Made by a program: the position numbers and the translations under genes
DNA from: Flavobacteriaceae bacterium
Lineage (GTDB): Bacteria; Bacteroidota; Bacteroidia; Flavobacteriales; Flavobacteriaceae
NCBI GenBank assembly: GCA_021151665.1
Contig: JAGKWW010000004.1
Location: 49,611 to 113,610 of the forward strand
Reading direction: 5' to 3'
Length of the DNA: 64,000 bases
Notes under the pieces: generated by a model
Database searches by the model: none
What the model saw: the letters and a program-made list of their open reading frames with translations, nothing else
What the model was told of the DNA's origin: nothing
In this document: piece after piece, positions 17,942 to 27,688 of the stretch
How positions within the stretch are numbered: the first letter of the stretch is position 1
Layout of the letters: each line of letters opens with the position of its first letter

Positions 17942-19894
17942 CTATGAGAAAAAGTCCCAGATTACACCAAAGCGCACGGTAAAATCACGATACGGGTAAT
18001 TGGGTGCCGAGTAATAGTCGGGCTTGCTGGTGAATTTTGAATTAAGATGCTCAGCTTTCAGAAAAACCCTGAAAGTGCGAATTTTGGCATTGATAAAGAA
18101 ATCCATCAGCGGGTACCCTCCAATTTTCGTTTTATCCTGAACGTAAAACTCACCCAGTAGCGGATGATAGTCGTTTGCATAATACTTAGTGAAGTACTGG
18201 AAAGTTACACCCGTTTGCAGATAGAGAGCCTTCGTAAAGAAGTGGTCTGAAAAATACAGGGTGTTACGTGTTATGAAGGAAGGTACATTCACGATGTTGG
18301 CATCCTGCGTTACATTCTGGTAAAGGATAGTGTTGTCCAGCGCCAGCTTCCAAAAACGGAACTCACGCGAGGCCTTAAGCGACATATAATTGATGGTGCC
18401 GGTATACTGTTTTGGCGAAACCAGGAGGGTATCCCCTACCGTAGCATCAAGATCCGTAAAGTCATTACTAAAGTACAGTTTGTCTTTCAATATAGTATAC
18501 TGCCCTGCTAAGGTTAACCATGGCGTCCTGATGTCGGCTTCGAGGTTATTGATCTTTTCATTGGCAAAATCATTGCTCCAGTTATAATACACATAGTCAC
18601 TTTGGTAAAGGCGATAATTAAGGTCGGGAAGCTTATTCATTTTCTGAAACTTTGCTGTCAATTCAATATCCGTCCTTACACTATAACGCACCGATGCCTC
18701 TATATTAGAAAGCGATTGCTTAGTTATTGAATTTGATACCAAAAGGCTGCCCTTCCATTTGTTCTTGTAATAGGTATACCGTCCGCCGTATGTATTGATA
18801 CGGTCGTTGAGGCTATGGGGTACAGCGATATTGCCGTTACTGTCCAATATCAGGCTTTGGTAGTAGTAATTGTACCTGAAATCTTCTACATAAAACTCAA
18901 AATCTCCAAACCGCTGATGGCTGTAAAGCGCCCCGAACATATTATATAAGCGATTGTAGCGGCTTTTGGTTTCGATAGAAGTAGTATAAGCATTGCCAAA
19001 TCTCGGGCTTACAGTAGGCTGACGGAATTCAAATGACTTATTCTCATAATTAAACTGGTGGTGCAGCACAATACTATTGGGATTTGACTTGCTTAACCGG
19101 AAGGTGTGGTCTATAAAATACCGGTTACCCTTAAGGAATGAGGTAGCATCCCGGAAGTATACGTTGAGCCGCTCCCGGTTGGTATAAGGATCTTCGCCGC
19201 TCTCAAAGTCAGACAGAGTTGTTATACCCCCATTTTCCTGGTTCATAAAGTCCTGTCCGGTAAAATGCGCCTTCGCGATATAGCGTTTATCCTTAGTATG
19301 GTAGCTGCCCGTCATGCGGAAGTTCCCATTACTTGCAAGCTGGTTGATGTAGCGCCCTAATGAGCGTACTCCCTTATACCCTACCGACAGATTTAACTGT
19401 TCGGAGGTATTTACAGTCACAAACGCGTCCATGATCTGCCCTTGCTGCAGGACAGAGCGATAGAAGAGATCGGTAAACGGTGTCGCTACATTATAGTACC
19501 TGATATCCTGTGCTTCCATATACGCAAAATGCTTCGCTTTAAAGCCATATTCCGGAAAGGGATTGTATCGGGTAAGCCTATAGTCAAGCACATTATACGT
19601 TTGCCCTTCATTTACAAACGGCAACAGGCCAAAGAGGTCGCGCCGCAGGTAATTCACGGCATATTCTTTAGCAATGGTAAGGGATGTATCTACATAGGTG
19701 GTATCGCGGTCTAACGATACTATCTTGTACATATCAATGGTTGCAATGGTATCGGCCGGATTGTCTTTCCCCGCGATCTTATCTATAACCGAACCGACGG
19801 TTGCTTTGGGCTTCGCTTTCTTTGGCGGCTTTTTGTCCTGTGCCAAAAGGCCTATGGGAAGTATCAGCAAAAGCAGTAACAGTTTCTTTATCAT
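17942..19894 (-). CDS. putative outer-membrane porin (Porin_10-like)
   Basis: A 650-residue exported protein. The internal Met (MIKKLLLLLLILPIGLLAQD) is chosen because it begins a textbook signal peptide; an upstream Met 11 codons earlier would bury it. After a Lys/Pro-rich linker (KKPPKKAKPKATVG) the chain is a long series of alternating aromatic beta strands ending in FTVRFGVIWDFFS, with a terminal aromatic typical of outer-membrane barrels. The pattern fits the putative porin family of Bacteroidota; substrate unknown. It has no TonB plug domain. Confidence 0.75.
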   Translation of the reverse strand: MIKKLLLLLLILPIGLLAQDKKPPKKAKPKATVGSVIDKIAGKDNPADTIATIDMYKIVSLDRDTTYVDTSLTIAKEYAVNYLRRDLFGLLPFVNEGQTYNVLDYRLTRYNPFPEYGFKAKHFAYMEAQDIRYYNVATPFTDLFYRSVLQQGQIMDAFVTVNTSEQLNLSVGYKGVRSLGRYINQLASNGNFRMTGSYHTKDKRYIAKAHFTGQDFMNQENGGITTLSDFESGEDPYTNRERLNVYFRDATSFLKGNRYFIDHTFRLSKSNPNSIVLHHQFNYENKSFEFRQPTVSPRFGNAYTTSIETKSRYNRLYNMFGALYSHQRFGDFEFYVEDFRYNYYYQSLILDSNGNIAVPHSLNDRINTYGGRYTYYKNKWKGSLLVSNSITKQSLSNIEASVRYSVRTDIELTAKFQKMNKLPDLNYRLYQSDYVYYNWSNDFANEKINNLEADIRTPWLTLAGQYTILKDKLYFSNDFTDLDATVGDTLLVSPKQYTGTINYMSLKASREFRFWKLALDNTILYQNVTQDANIVNVPSFITRNTLYFSDHFFTKALYLQTGVTFQYFTKYYANDYHPLLGEFYVQDKTKIGGYPLMDFFINAKIRTFRVFLKAEHLNSKFTSKPDYYSAPNYPYRDFTVRFGVIWDFFS

Positions 19895-19936
19895 AGCGGG
19901 ATTATAGATGGCAACAAAAATAGTCAAATTACAAAC

Positions 19937-19966
19937 AAAAAAAAACCTGCTCTTTCGAGCAGGTTT
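19937..19966 (-). terminator. terminator of the SusCD operon
   Basis: On the minus strand AAACCTGCTC-GAAA-GAGCAGGTTT is a perfect 10-bp stem followed by T residues. It ends the three-gene SusC/SusD/lipoprotein transcript. Confidence 0.9.
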
Positions 19967-19985
19967 TATATAAATCTAAGACTGA

Positions 19986-20831
19986 TTAGATTTTAGTCAA
20001 CTCAAGTTTAGTTTCAGAAAAACTACCTGCAGATACCGTGATACGGAATTTAAGAACCATATTACCGGTACAAGAATCAAATGTACTGCCTGTGCTACCG
20101 TTTACGTAACCCGGACCATAACCAAATACATCATCCACAAGGAAATTTTCTTGACTGGTAGGATATGGCGCTGGCCAGATAATATTAGGGTTAGCCACGT
20201 CAGTACCAAGATACACGTGTGTTACAGATGATGGATCAAGATCCCAAACATTTGAAAGCAAAAGCTCGTTTGGTTCATCACCTGCCGTAGACTCAACAAT
20301 ATAGCTCGCTGTGCCATCCTCTAAAGCATCATACGTTCCTATAAAATCCGCACGATTGATAGGGCAAGCCTGGAAAATCATAACTGAGTGCCTTCTGGCA
20401 GCAATGTTAATGTTGTCTGTATCTTCAACCCCAATCAGGTCGAGAACAAGGAAATGCTTAACAAGCGGCATTACCTGGTTAAAATTAGCAGTAACACGGA
20501 TTTTACCCACAGTTTCACCTGCAGGGATAACCAACGATGTAGGATCGATGTTGTACTCCGCAGGTAGCGCTGTAGTACGCGCCTCATTGATATCAATGGT
20601 AATCGCCCTGTCATAGTTAACCCTGTTGGTAACACCAACAATAACCTCTGCTGTTGCCTGAGGTAATGATGGGTCCCACGCCGGAAGTGCAGAATCAAGA
20701 TTTACAAAACCTACCAGAGGGTTGTTGTTATCTGCATCCAGCTGAACATTATCTTGTTCACCGCACGACACCATTAGTCCGGTAAAAAATACCACAGCGG
20801 CTATCTTAGCAATATGTTTTTTCATAATCAT
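19986..20831 (-). CDS. SusCD-associated surface lipoprotein, unknown substrate
   Basis: A 281-residue lipoprotein: signal peptide with lipobox GLMVSCGEQ near residue 23. The start may be either the first or third codon (MIMKK). A central segment (VTNRVNYDRAITIDINEA ... LVIPAGETVGKIRVTAN) resembles the Ig-like/Calx-beta-type N-terminal modules of surface glycan- or peptide-binding lipoproteins encoded with SusC/SusD. It begins 7 bp after the SusD gene and is the last gene of the operon, the position usually held by a ligand-binding accessory (SusE-like) protein. No catalytic motif was seen. Confidence 0.7.
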   Translation of the reverse strand: MIMKKHIAKIAAVVFFTGLMVSCGEQDNVQLDADNNNPLVGFVNLDSALPAWDPSLPQATAEVIVGVTNRVNYDRAITIDINEARTTALPAEYNIDPTSLVIPAGETVGKIRVTANFNQVMPLVKHFLVLDLIGVEDTDNINIAARRHSVMIFQACPINRADFIGTYDALEDGTASYIVESTAGDEPNELLLSNVWDLDPSSVTHVYLGTDVANPNIIWPAPYPTSQENFLVDDVFGYGPGYVNGSTGSTFDSCTGNMVLKFRITVSAGSFSETKLELTKI

Positions 20832-20838
20832 TTATTTT

Positions 20839-22389
20839 TTAGTATCCAGTATTTTGTTGACCTGAAATATTACTGTTAGCAATAATTTCTGAGGTAGGTA
20901 TTGGAAGCGTAAATTTGTAGCTTGTTGGAGCAAGAGTACATGAATTATACTGTTCACAATCACGGCTATACCTGTCTACACCAAGTCCGCCGGCTTTTTC
21001 GCCAAGACGCTTGATATCCAGCCAACGGTGGCCTTCAAGTGCTAGCTCCTTCCTTCTTTCCTTAAGAATATCTGCCCACGCAGCATTTGCATTTGCGTAA
21101 GAGATTGCCGCCGTACCAGCTCCGCGAAGCTGACGGAATCTGCGCATCGTTGCTGCAGCACTATTAGAAGATCCGTTAAGCTGACCCTTTCCAACCAAAG
21201 CTTCTGCTTTAATCATATACATCTCACCAAGTCGGAAGATAAAAAAGTCGTTCAAAAGTGGATCATTCTGTGCATCATTGCCCGGGTACTTGTTGATAAC
21301 AAGAATATCTTTTGAGCGGTAATCACCAATAGACTCATAATACGGCTCAACTAGAGATGTAGCGTCGATGATGTTGGTACCAATTCCAGGACCTCTTCTG
21401 ATATCTCCCTGATTTTCATTGAAAAGATTGTAAAGTGATCGGCTAAGTTCATAGAAATTTGAACCGCTGATATTACTACGGGATGAATTAAACAGAGCAC
21501 CTACCTGAGGGCCTCCAAAAACTTCTTTTAACTTGAATATAACGTCTCCATCGGCGGTATCAGCAAGCATTGATGCCCAACCGGCAGCGGTTGAAACATT
21601 TGGAAATTGAGGAAGCGCATTAGCGTTGCTCGCATTCACAAATTTGCTAGCGTAAATAAGCGCATCATCATAACGCTCTCTATAGATATTCATACGGGCG
21701 CGAAGTGCATTTGCGAAATGTATGTTAATCCTGTCCTTCTTCGCATTCCAGTCAGCATAATCAGCGGTGTTAAGCGTGGTCATCAGATCAGTAAGATCCT
21801 GCTCTATAAAAGCAAACACTTCGCCATTAGTACTCCTCGGCAGCTGGGTAGTGTAGGTGTAATCTGGTACAAAATCTACTATCATAACACCCAACGAACT
21901 GTCGCTTGTAAGATCTTCAGAGAAGTAAGAAAGAAGGTTAAAGTGCATATAGGCACGAACACCTTTCATCTCTGCAATAATCCTGTCGTAATCAGCTTGC
22001 TCCGCAGCATTAGCAGGCGTAATATTCTCTGCGGCTTCAAGAATCCTGTTAGCAAAGTTAATCACGGCATAACTGCCACCCCAAATTGACGCAGGAGCAT
22101 CAGAACCGGCCTGCAGGATAAAGGTATACAGTCCATCATTGATGCCCTGCCCACCATTATTATAACCAATGGCTACCTCGTCTGTGAAAACAGAGTTAAA
22201 CTCAATTTCACTCAAGGGGTTCCACGAACCATATACACCCAGTGCACCACGCTCAAGGTCGGCAACTGTCGTGTAAACTGCGTCCGGATCGTTAACTTCT
22301 CCTGGCTGCCTCATTTCATAAGCATCCTGGCAAGAAATCGTTAAACCGATTAACGCTACAAAAATTAGAACTAATTTATTATATCTCAT
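20839..22389 (-). CDS. SusD/RagB family nutrient-binding outer-membrane lipoprotein
   Basis: A 516-residue lipoprotein with lipobox LTISCQDAYEM (Cys 20). It forms the lid over its SusC partner and binds ligand. Family features are a tetratricopeptide-like helical core (RIIAEMKGVRAYMHFNLLSYF near residue 135-160) and the C-terminal signature WADILKERRKELALEGHRWLDIKRLG. It starts 11 bp after the SusC gene, so the pair is co-transcribed. The ligand cannot be read from sequence; absence of glycoside hydrolases nearby and presence of a secreted subtilase hint at peptides. Confidence 0.92.
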   Translation of the reverse strand: MRYNKLVLIFVALIGLTISCQDAYEMRQPGEVNDPDAVYTTVADLERGALGVYGSWNPLSEIEFNSVFTDEVAIGYNNGGQGINDGLYTFILQAGSDAPASIWGGSYAVINFANRILEAAENITPANAAEQADYDRIIAEMKGVRAYMHFNLLSYFSEDLTSDSSLGVMIVDFVPDYTYTTQLPRSTNGEVFAFIEQDLTDLMTTLNTADYADWNAKKDRINIHFANALRARMNIYRERYDDALIYASKFVNASNANALPQFPNVSTAAGWASMLADTADGDVIFKLKEVFGGPQVGALFNSSRSNISGSNFYELSRSLYNLFNENQGDIRRGPGIGTNIIDATSLVEPYYESIGDYRSKDILVINKYPGNDAQNDPLLNDFFIFRLGEMYMIKAEALVGKGQLNGSSNSAAATMRRFRQLRGAGTAAISYANANAAWADILKERRKELALEGHRWLDIKRLGEKAGGLGVDRYSRDCEQYNSCTLAPTSYKFTLPIPTSEIIANSNISGQQNTGY

Positions 22390-22400
22390 AACACATTTTT

Positions 22401-25400
22401 TTAGAATTGAACTTCAAGACCAACAGAGAACATTTTTGGTGTTGGGTATTGAGACTGGTCGTTAGCACGGTTACTTTCCGCATCAAGCCCTCTCCATTTC
22501 GTCCATGTAGCAATGTTTTCAGCCTGAACATAAGTCCTTAGACCCGAGAAGAACGTTTTATCCAGCATTTCCTTAGGGAAATTATATCCTAACGACACAT
22601 AACGAAGCCTCAAATAAGAACCATCCCTTAGCCATCTGTCAGAGAAAGACTCGCTCGACAGATTCGAAGCGTTAAGTGAAGGCATATCTGTATACCTGTT
22701 ATTTGGTGTCCAGTAATTTAGTAGGTCTGCCGACTTGTTGAATGTACCGATATCAGAAGGATCCATAAAGTTAGCAAGGTCATAATCAAACCTCCAAACA
22801 TCAGCCACAAAGTTAAATTGGGTTGTAAGGAAGAAATTTTTGTACTCTGCATTAAAACCAAAACCTCCCTGATATTTAGGTATGAACGATTTTCCGGTAA
22901 ACTTCCTGTCTGCGTTTACAGGATTCTCAGTCAGGTTACCGTTTTGATCATAAAACAATAGGTTACCAGTTGCAGGGCTAATACCAGCATATTCAGTCAG
23001 GTAGTACTGAGAAAGTACATCTCCTTCCCTGTTTGCGGTAAGGCCGCCATCCCATACAAGACCGTTCGGCGTTGGAAGCTCAAGGAGTTCGTTTTTGTTG
23101 TATGATCCGTTAAAGTTGAAGCTAAGGAGGTAATCCTTACCACGAAGAAGGTCGTAGGTAAGTGCAACTTCTACACCCCTGTTCCTCATACTACCGTAGT
23201 TGGCATTGATTTCACTAAGCGCGTTAACCGCTGATACCCTGATACCCTGATATAGATCAATGGTTTTCTTCTGGTATACATCAACATTACCACGAAGACG
23301 ATTGCTCCAAATACCAAAATCTATACCAATGTTAGCCTGCTGTACAGTTTCCCATTTCAGGTCGAAACGAGGGATCTGGGTGATGCGTGTTCCTGACTCA
23401 CCAATGTAGCCGCTTGTAATATCATAAGTAGCACGGGAAAGGTTGGCAGCACCAAAAGTACCTGTACCTAATATATCCTGGTTACCACCGGTACCGTAAG
23501 AAGCCCTAAGCTTAAGCATATCAAAAGCGTCGCCAATAAATGCTTCTTTATCAAGATTCCAACGGCCTGCAACAGACCAGAAAGTACCCCAGATGTAATC
23601 AGCAGCAAACCTGAACGAAGCATCACGCCTGATTGTACCTGCTAAACCAAACCTTTGATCGTAGTCATAGTCAACAGAACCGAAATAAGAGAAAAGTCCA
23701 GCATTTGATTTTGCCGCGCTTCCTTCCGGCACGTAATAGTTGTTATCCGGGTTGTATGGAACCCATCCTGTGCCTGCTCCGGGAGCGTAGAAAATTGGGT
23801 CAAGACCGTTTTGAGTATGGCTCAAAGACCTGAAATGCGCCTTGAAATACTCTGTAAACACCGATGCTTCAAGTGTATGTTTTTCACCAAATCTTTTAGT
23901 GTAGGTCAGGTTTGTATTGGTATTGAAAGAAACCCTGCGAGAATAGCTGTTGGTTTCAAAACCATAAAATTTCTGATTATCATCCGCACGGAAATAGATC
24001 GAGTTAAACGACCTTCCGTCCTGAGAAGTAAGACCCATGATACCTGTATAATCGATACCCAGTGAAACACCCGCACTAAGTTCAGGAGTTATAGCATAAG
24101 AAGCCTGGCCCTGGCCAATCATCCTAAGTTCTTCAGACTGGCTCTTAAAATAAAGCAATTTGTCATAAAGGAACAAAGGAGTGTTTTGTAGTGTAGCCCT
24201 GTTACGAGCTAAATCATCACCACTTGTATAATCATCCGGTGTGATGTATGGAAGTGACTGAAGCGCACCAATTACAAAGTTTTGGTTAACACCACCTGTA
24301 CCAAGACTGGTTGCACTGTTTGTCAATGAATAGTTGATAGTCATTGCAGTGCTGTAATTAAACTTCCCGTTATCAGATTTACCATTAAGGTTGTTTCTGA
24401 AAGTTGCTCGTTTCAGGTCAGTATTTTTTAGGATACCATCCTGATACGTGTAACCAACCGATGTAAATGAAGAAAGGTTCTTACTGCCACTCTCAATGTT
24501 CAGCGTGTGGTTTTGTGTAACACCTGTCCTGAAGAAGAAATCTTTCCAGCTAAAATCCGGCTGAGCAGCGATTTCAGCATCAGTCATACCAACACCAAGA
24601 CCACGGTCATTTTTAGCCCTTTCAAGCCTTAATAAGTCCTGAGAACCAAGAATGTCATACCTATCTTTCTGCAATACAGTAAAACCTGTACTACCTACAT
24701 ATTTAATACTCATAGCAGATTCGAAAGAACCACGCTTAGTCTTAACAATAATTACACCGTTAGCACCCCTGTTACCATAGATAGCAGTAGCACCCGCATC
24801 TTTAAGAACAGTTACCGATTCAATATCATTAGGGTTGATACTCCTGAAGTTATCAGAGTTTTGCGGCACACCGTCAATTACGAAAAGTGGCTCAATGTTA
24901 CCATTGATAGATGCAGCACCCCTTAGAATAACAGTTGTGTTATTTGAACCCGGCTGGCCGGAACCCGATGAAATATTCAGACCGGGAATCTGCCCCTGAA
25001 GTGTCTGAACGAAAGATGCATTCGGCCTTCCTTCAATAGTTTTCGAAGTTACTGTGGCTGCTGCAACGTTCGAGGTAGCCCTGGTTGTAGTCCTATACGC
25101 CTCAACCACAACGTCATCAAGCATCTTTACATCATCTGCCATTTGAACAGAGATAGTGCCCGATGCACCAACTGTAACCGTTTGCGTAGCCATACCCACA
25201 TAGCTAAACACAATTTTCTGGCCAACAGCGGCTGTAATGGAATACTTTCCATCGAAGTCAGTCTGCACACCCGGCTTCTGGTTTTCAACCATAACGGTAA
25301 CTCCTGGTATAGGCATACCGGAAGGGTCAGTAACTACCCCCGTGATGGTCTTTTCCTGAGCAAAGGACAACTGAATAAAAAACGCCAGCAACAGCGTAAA

Positions 25401-25424
25401 AATCCAAGTAAACTTTGATTTCAT
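22401..25424 (-). CDS. SusC/RagA family TonB-dependent outer-membrane transporter
   Basis: A 1,007-residue TonB-dependent transporter. After the signal peptide (ending SFAQEK) comes a carboxypeptidase-D-like beta-sandwich (about 27-105, TGVVTDPSGMPIPGVTVMVE), then the plug domain with the SusC signature LFVIDGVP followed by NPNDIESVTVLKDAGATAIYG, and a 22-strand barrel ending in FSVGLEVQF with terminal Phe. It imports ligand captured by the SusD partner, driven by TonB-ExbBD. It is the first gene of its operon, with a well-formed promoter upstream. Confidence 0.95.
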   Translation of the reverse strand: MKSKFTWIFTLLLAFFIQLSFAQEKTITGVVTDPSGMPIPGVTVMVENQKPGVQTDFDGKYSITAAVGQKIVFSYVGMATQTVTVGASGTISVQMADDVKMLDDVVVEAYRTTTRATSNVAAATVTSKTIEGRPNASFVQTLQGQIPGLNISSGSGQPGSNNTTVILRGAASINGNIEPLFVIDGVPQNSDNFRSINPNDIESVTVLKDAGATAIYGNRGANGVIIVKTKRGSFESAMSIKYVGSTGFTVLQKDRYDILGSQDLLRLERAKNDRGLGVGMTDAEIAAQPDFSWKDFFFRTGVTQNHTLNIESGSKNLSSFTSVGYTYQDGILKNTDLKRATFRNNLNGKSDNGKFNYSTAMTINYSLTNSATSLGTGGVNQNFVIGALQSLPYITPDDYTSGDDLARNRATLQNTPLFLYDKLLYFKSQSEELRMIGQGQASYAITPELSAGVSLGIDYTGIMGLTSQDGRSFNSIYFRADDNQKFYGFETNSYSRRVSFNTNTNLTYTKRFGEKHTLEASVFTEYFKAHFRSLSHTQNGLDPIFYAPGAGTGWVPYNPDNNYYVPEGSAAKSNAGLFSYFGSVDYDYDQRFGLAGTIRRDASFRFAADYIWGTFWSVAGRWNLDKEAFIGDAFDMLKLRASYGTGGNQDILGTGTFGAANLSRATYDITSGYIGESGTRITQIPRFDLKWETVQQANIGIDFGIWSNRLRGNVDVYQKKTIDLYQGIRVSAVNALSEINANYGSMRNRGVEVALTYDLLRGKDYLLSFNFNGSYNKNELLELPTPNGLVWDGGLTANREGDVLSQYYLTEYAGISPATGNLLFYDQNGNLTENPVNADRKFTGKSFIPKYQGGFGFNAEYKNFFLTTQFNFVADVWRFDYDLANFMDPSDIGTFNKSADLLNYWTPNNRYTDMPSLNASNLSSESFSDRWLRDGSYLRLRYVSLGYNFPKEMLDKTFFSGLRTYVQAENIATWTKWRGLDAESNRANDQSQYPTPKMFSVGLEVQF

Positions 25425-25452
25425 ATTAAATTAATTTGAGTTAGTTAAGATG

Positions 25453-25482
25453 CAAATCTATTAATTTATTTTTATATAACAA
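25453..25482 (-). promoter_or_regulatory. SusCD operon promoter
   Basis: On the minus strand TTG, a 19-bp AT-only spacer and TAGATTTG match the Bacteroidota consensus exactly. The start codon is about 28 bp from the -7 element. No sigma/anti-sigma or hybrid two-component regulator is adjacent. Confidence 0.8.
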
Positions 25483-25580
25483 ACTTTTAACATTGCATCA
25501 TTTACAGTAAAATCTACAAAAAACTAAAACAAATTAAAAAACCACAATAGATTTATCGAAATCCTTCTCATAATTCAATT

Positions 25581-25612
25581 AAAAAGCGCCGGCTTGATTG
25601 CGCGGCGCTTTT
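25581..25612 (-). terminator. terminator after the subtilase gene
   Basis: AAAAGCGCCG and CGGCGCTTTT form a perfect 10-bp stem with an 11-nt loop; the minus strand continues with T residues. It separates the subtilase transcript from the SusCD promoter region. Confidence 0.88.
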
Positions 25613-25650
25613 ATAAGATGTAGAGAAAGACAATCGGTTGCGTTAAGTCC

Positions 25651-27525
25651 CTAATTTTTAACAATTTTTTTAGTGACCTGACGTTCTCCTTGCTTTATTT
25701 CTGCGATATAAACGCCCTGTGGAAGATTACTGATGCTGAATGAAGATTGTGTGCCACTCATTTTCTCATTTAGTACTAAGCGTCCACTCACATCATACAA
25801 AGTCACTGAAGCATCTCCTGTACCATGGAGCTTAACATTCAGCACATCTTTAGCAGGATTTGGCCAGATAGCGGCAAAATCCCTTGCAGGCGCAACGGTG
25901 CCAAGCACCTGGCTTATGCCCGACACCAGTAAAGAATAGTCCTGCGAGCCACCGGTAAGGTTGCCTTTGTGTGTAACTCTAATTGTATAAGTCCCGGCAG
26001 CAACAGGAAGCTCCACCTTCTCTATATTGTCTGCATTGTTATCTCCTTTAAGAGCGTAGAGTTCATCCCAGCTCTGGTTGAGTACCCACGGAAGAGTCTC
26101 CTCATTGTTACTACTCACAACGCGAAGGTCGAGGTTATTTACCAACCTCGCTGTGGTCGCATCGACAGTGCTATTACTCAGAGGGCCCTGCCTGTCGGTC
26201 CACGAAATAGTTGCCACGAGCGGCTCGGTACCACTAGCTACAACCTGGATAGTATAAGTTTGCGACTGGCTGAGTGTGTTTTCCTGAAAAACGGCAAACT
26301 GCGATCCCTTTTTAGAAATAAGGAGTGCCGCTTTTTCAGCATTCATCAATCCATATCCCGTCATGTGGTCAGGGCCGTCCTCAGTTCCTATCTCATCTGC
26401 CGTATGGGCAATAAGGCCGCGGACAGTTGCCGATTTCATTGCTGTGGTAGCGCCATTAAGGTTTCTGTAATGTTCCTGGAGCAGCATAATACAGCCGGAA
26501 ATTCCGGGCGCTGCCATCGAAGTTCCGCTCAGCAAGCCATAACTGTTATTACTGGTACTGGTTGAAGAAGTAACATTCACTCCTTTGGTGGCGATATCAG
26601 GCTTGATACGGAAATCGTCTGTTGGGCCAAAATTGCTAAAAGACGCAATATTCACCGAGGAAGGTGAAGTATAGGCATTAACCTGCCCTACCGCCGCAAC
26701 AACAATTGCATTTTTTGCGGTGCTCATGGTGGTTAACAAGTCATTGCCGAACTTGGTTGGGTTTACCCCTGCATCCCGGTCATTACCGGCTGCAATTACC
26801 GGCTGGTAATAGGGATTATTAAAAGTAATCTGGTCTATATCTCTTGAATCCTGCAGATAGGCTCCGAAATAATACAAAGGAAAGCTTTGCTCTGCATCCA
26901 GCCCGTAAGAATGGTTTGAAACGAGCAGATCTCCTGCTTCTGCAGTCATTTCTGCCGTATCGTTAGTCCAGTCATGCACGGTCAGGCTGCCTGCGAATGC
27001 AATACCTTTTGCATTTGCGTTAAATGTTGTCGCACTGGTAGCGCCGGTACCAATCATGGTTCCTGCCACATGGGTAGGATGGACAGCGTTTTCTGTAAAT
27101 GAATCCATTATTACAGCCCTTCCGCCAAAAGTAAGATGTCCTACCCTGACATGGTTGCCATCCCATATACCAGCCTGTATGCCTGCGCCCGACAGCGCCA
27201 GGCCAAGCCCCCCGCCTTCATACAATTTGTTAGCGCGCGAAGTTCGTGCAGAACCTGCGTTTGATGTTTTATAATATATAGGTGTTCCTTCTTCAGAAAG
27301 GCGGATCAGTTCTGAATACGAATTTTCGGTTACGATTTTAAGTGGCCATCCTTTTTCCTTTGCAGTTTGAATTGCCTTTTCTTTTGCCGAAAGGTTCCTT
27401 GCAGTAAGCACCTTAACCAGCGAGTCATTTACCGCCTTTTGCGAAGCGGTCACCGTTTGCCCGAACATTACATATCCTCCCATCATAAAAAACAGGGCAG
27501 TAAGCGGTAGTGTATTTTTTTTCAT
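25651..27525 (-). CDS. secreted S8 (subtilisin-like) serine peptidase with T9SS C-terminal sorting domain
   Basis: A 624-residue secreted protease. The listed start (MKKNTLPLTALFFMMGG) begins the signal peptide; an upstream in-frame Met is unlikely. Catalytic triad residues are D122 (AGIWDGNHV), H152 (HPTHVAGTM) and S335 (LSGTSMAAPG), with oxyanion Asn near 247 (IAAGND). A beta-sandwich follows (about 400-540), then a type IX secretion sorting domain (about 553-624, IWPNPAKDVLNVKL ... LPQGVYIAEI ... KIVKN). It is therefore exported by SecYEG and then T9SS to the surface or medium. It lies beside the SusCD operon but on its own transcript; peptides it releases could feed that transporter (inference). 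Confidence 0.92.
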   Translation of the reverse strand: MKKNTLPLTALFFMMGGYVMFGQTVTASQKAVNDSLVKVLTARNLSAKEKAIQTAKEKGWPLKIVTENSYSELIRLSEEGTPIYYKTSNAGSARTSRANKLYEGGGLGLALSGAGIQAGIWDGNHVRVGHLTFGGRAVIMDSFTENAVHPTHVAGTMIGTGATSATTFNANAKGIAFAGSLTVHDWTNDTAEMTAEAGDLLVSNHSYGLDAEQSFPLYYFGAYLQDSRDIDQITFNNPYYQPVIAAGNDRDAGVNPTKFGNDLLTTMSTAKNAIVVAAVGQVNAYTSPSSVNIASFSNFGPTDDFRIKPDIATKGVNVTSSTSTSNNSYGLLSGTSMAAPGISGCIMLLQEHYRNLNGATTAMKSATVRGLIAHTADEIGTEDGPDHMTGYGLMNAEKAALLISKKGSQFAVFQENTLSQSQTYTIQVVASGTEPLVATISWTDRQGPLSNSTVDATTARLVNNLDLRVVSSNNEETLPWVLNQSWDELYALKGDNNADNIEKVELPVAAGTYTIRVTHKGNLTGGSQDYSLLVSGISQVLGTVAPARDFAAIWPNPAKDVLNVKLHGTGDASVTLYDVSGRLVLNEKMSGTQSSFSISNLPQGVYIAEIKQGERQVTKKIVKN

Positions 27526-27662
27526 TTCGTGATAAGTAGTTAATAGTAAATGAATAGCGAACAAATATTGTTAAAAATATCGTCCTAAAAAAATCTTAAT
27601 TCGCAAATTTAGCAATAATCACAAATTACCGTTCATAAATTTTAAATTTAACTAAGCAATGC

Positions 27663-27670
27663 TATATTTG
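27663..27670 (+). promoter_or_regulatory. -7 element of rnhB
   Basis: TATATTTG matches TAnnTTTG and lies 18 nt before the proposed rnhB ATG. At the -33 distance there is TTT rather than TTG. Its position downstream of an earlier in-frame ATG argues for the later start. Confidence 0.55.
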
Positions 27671-27688
27671 CTACATACGATAAAACAA

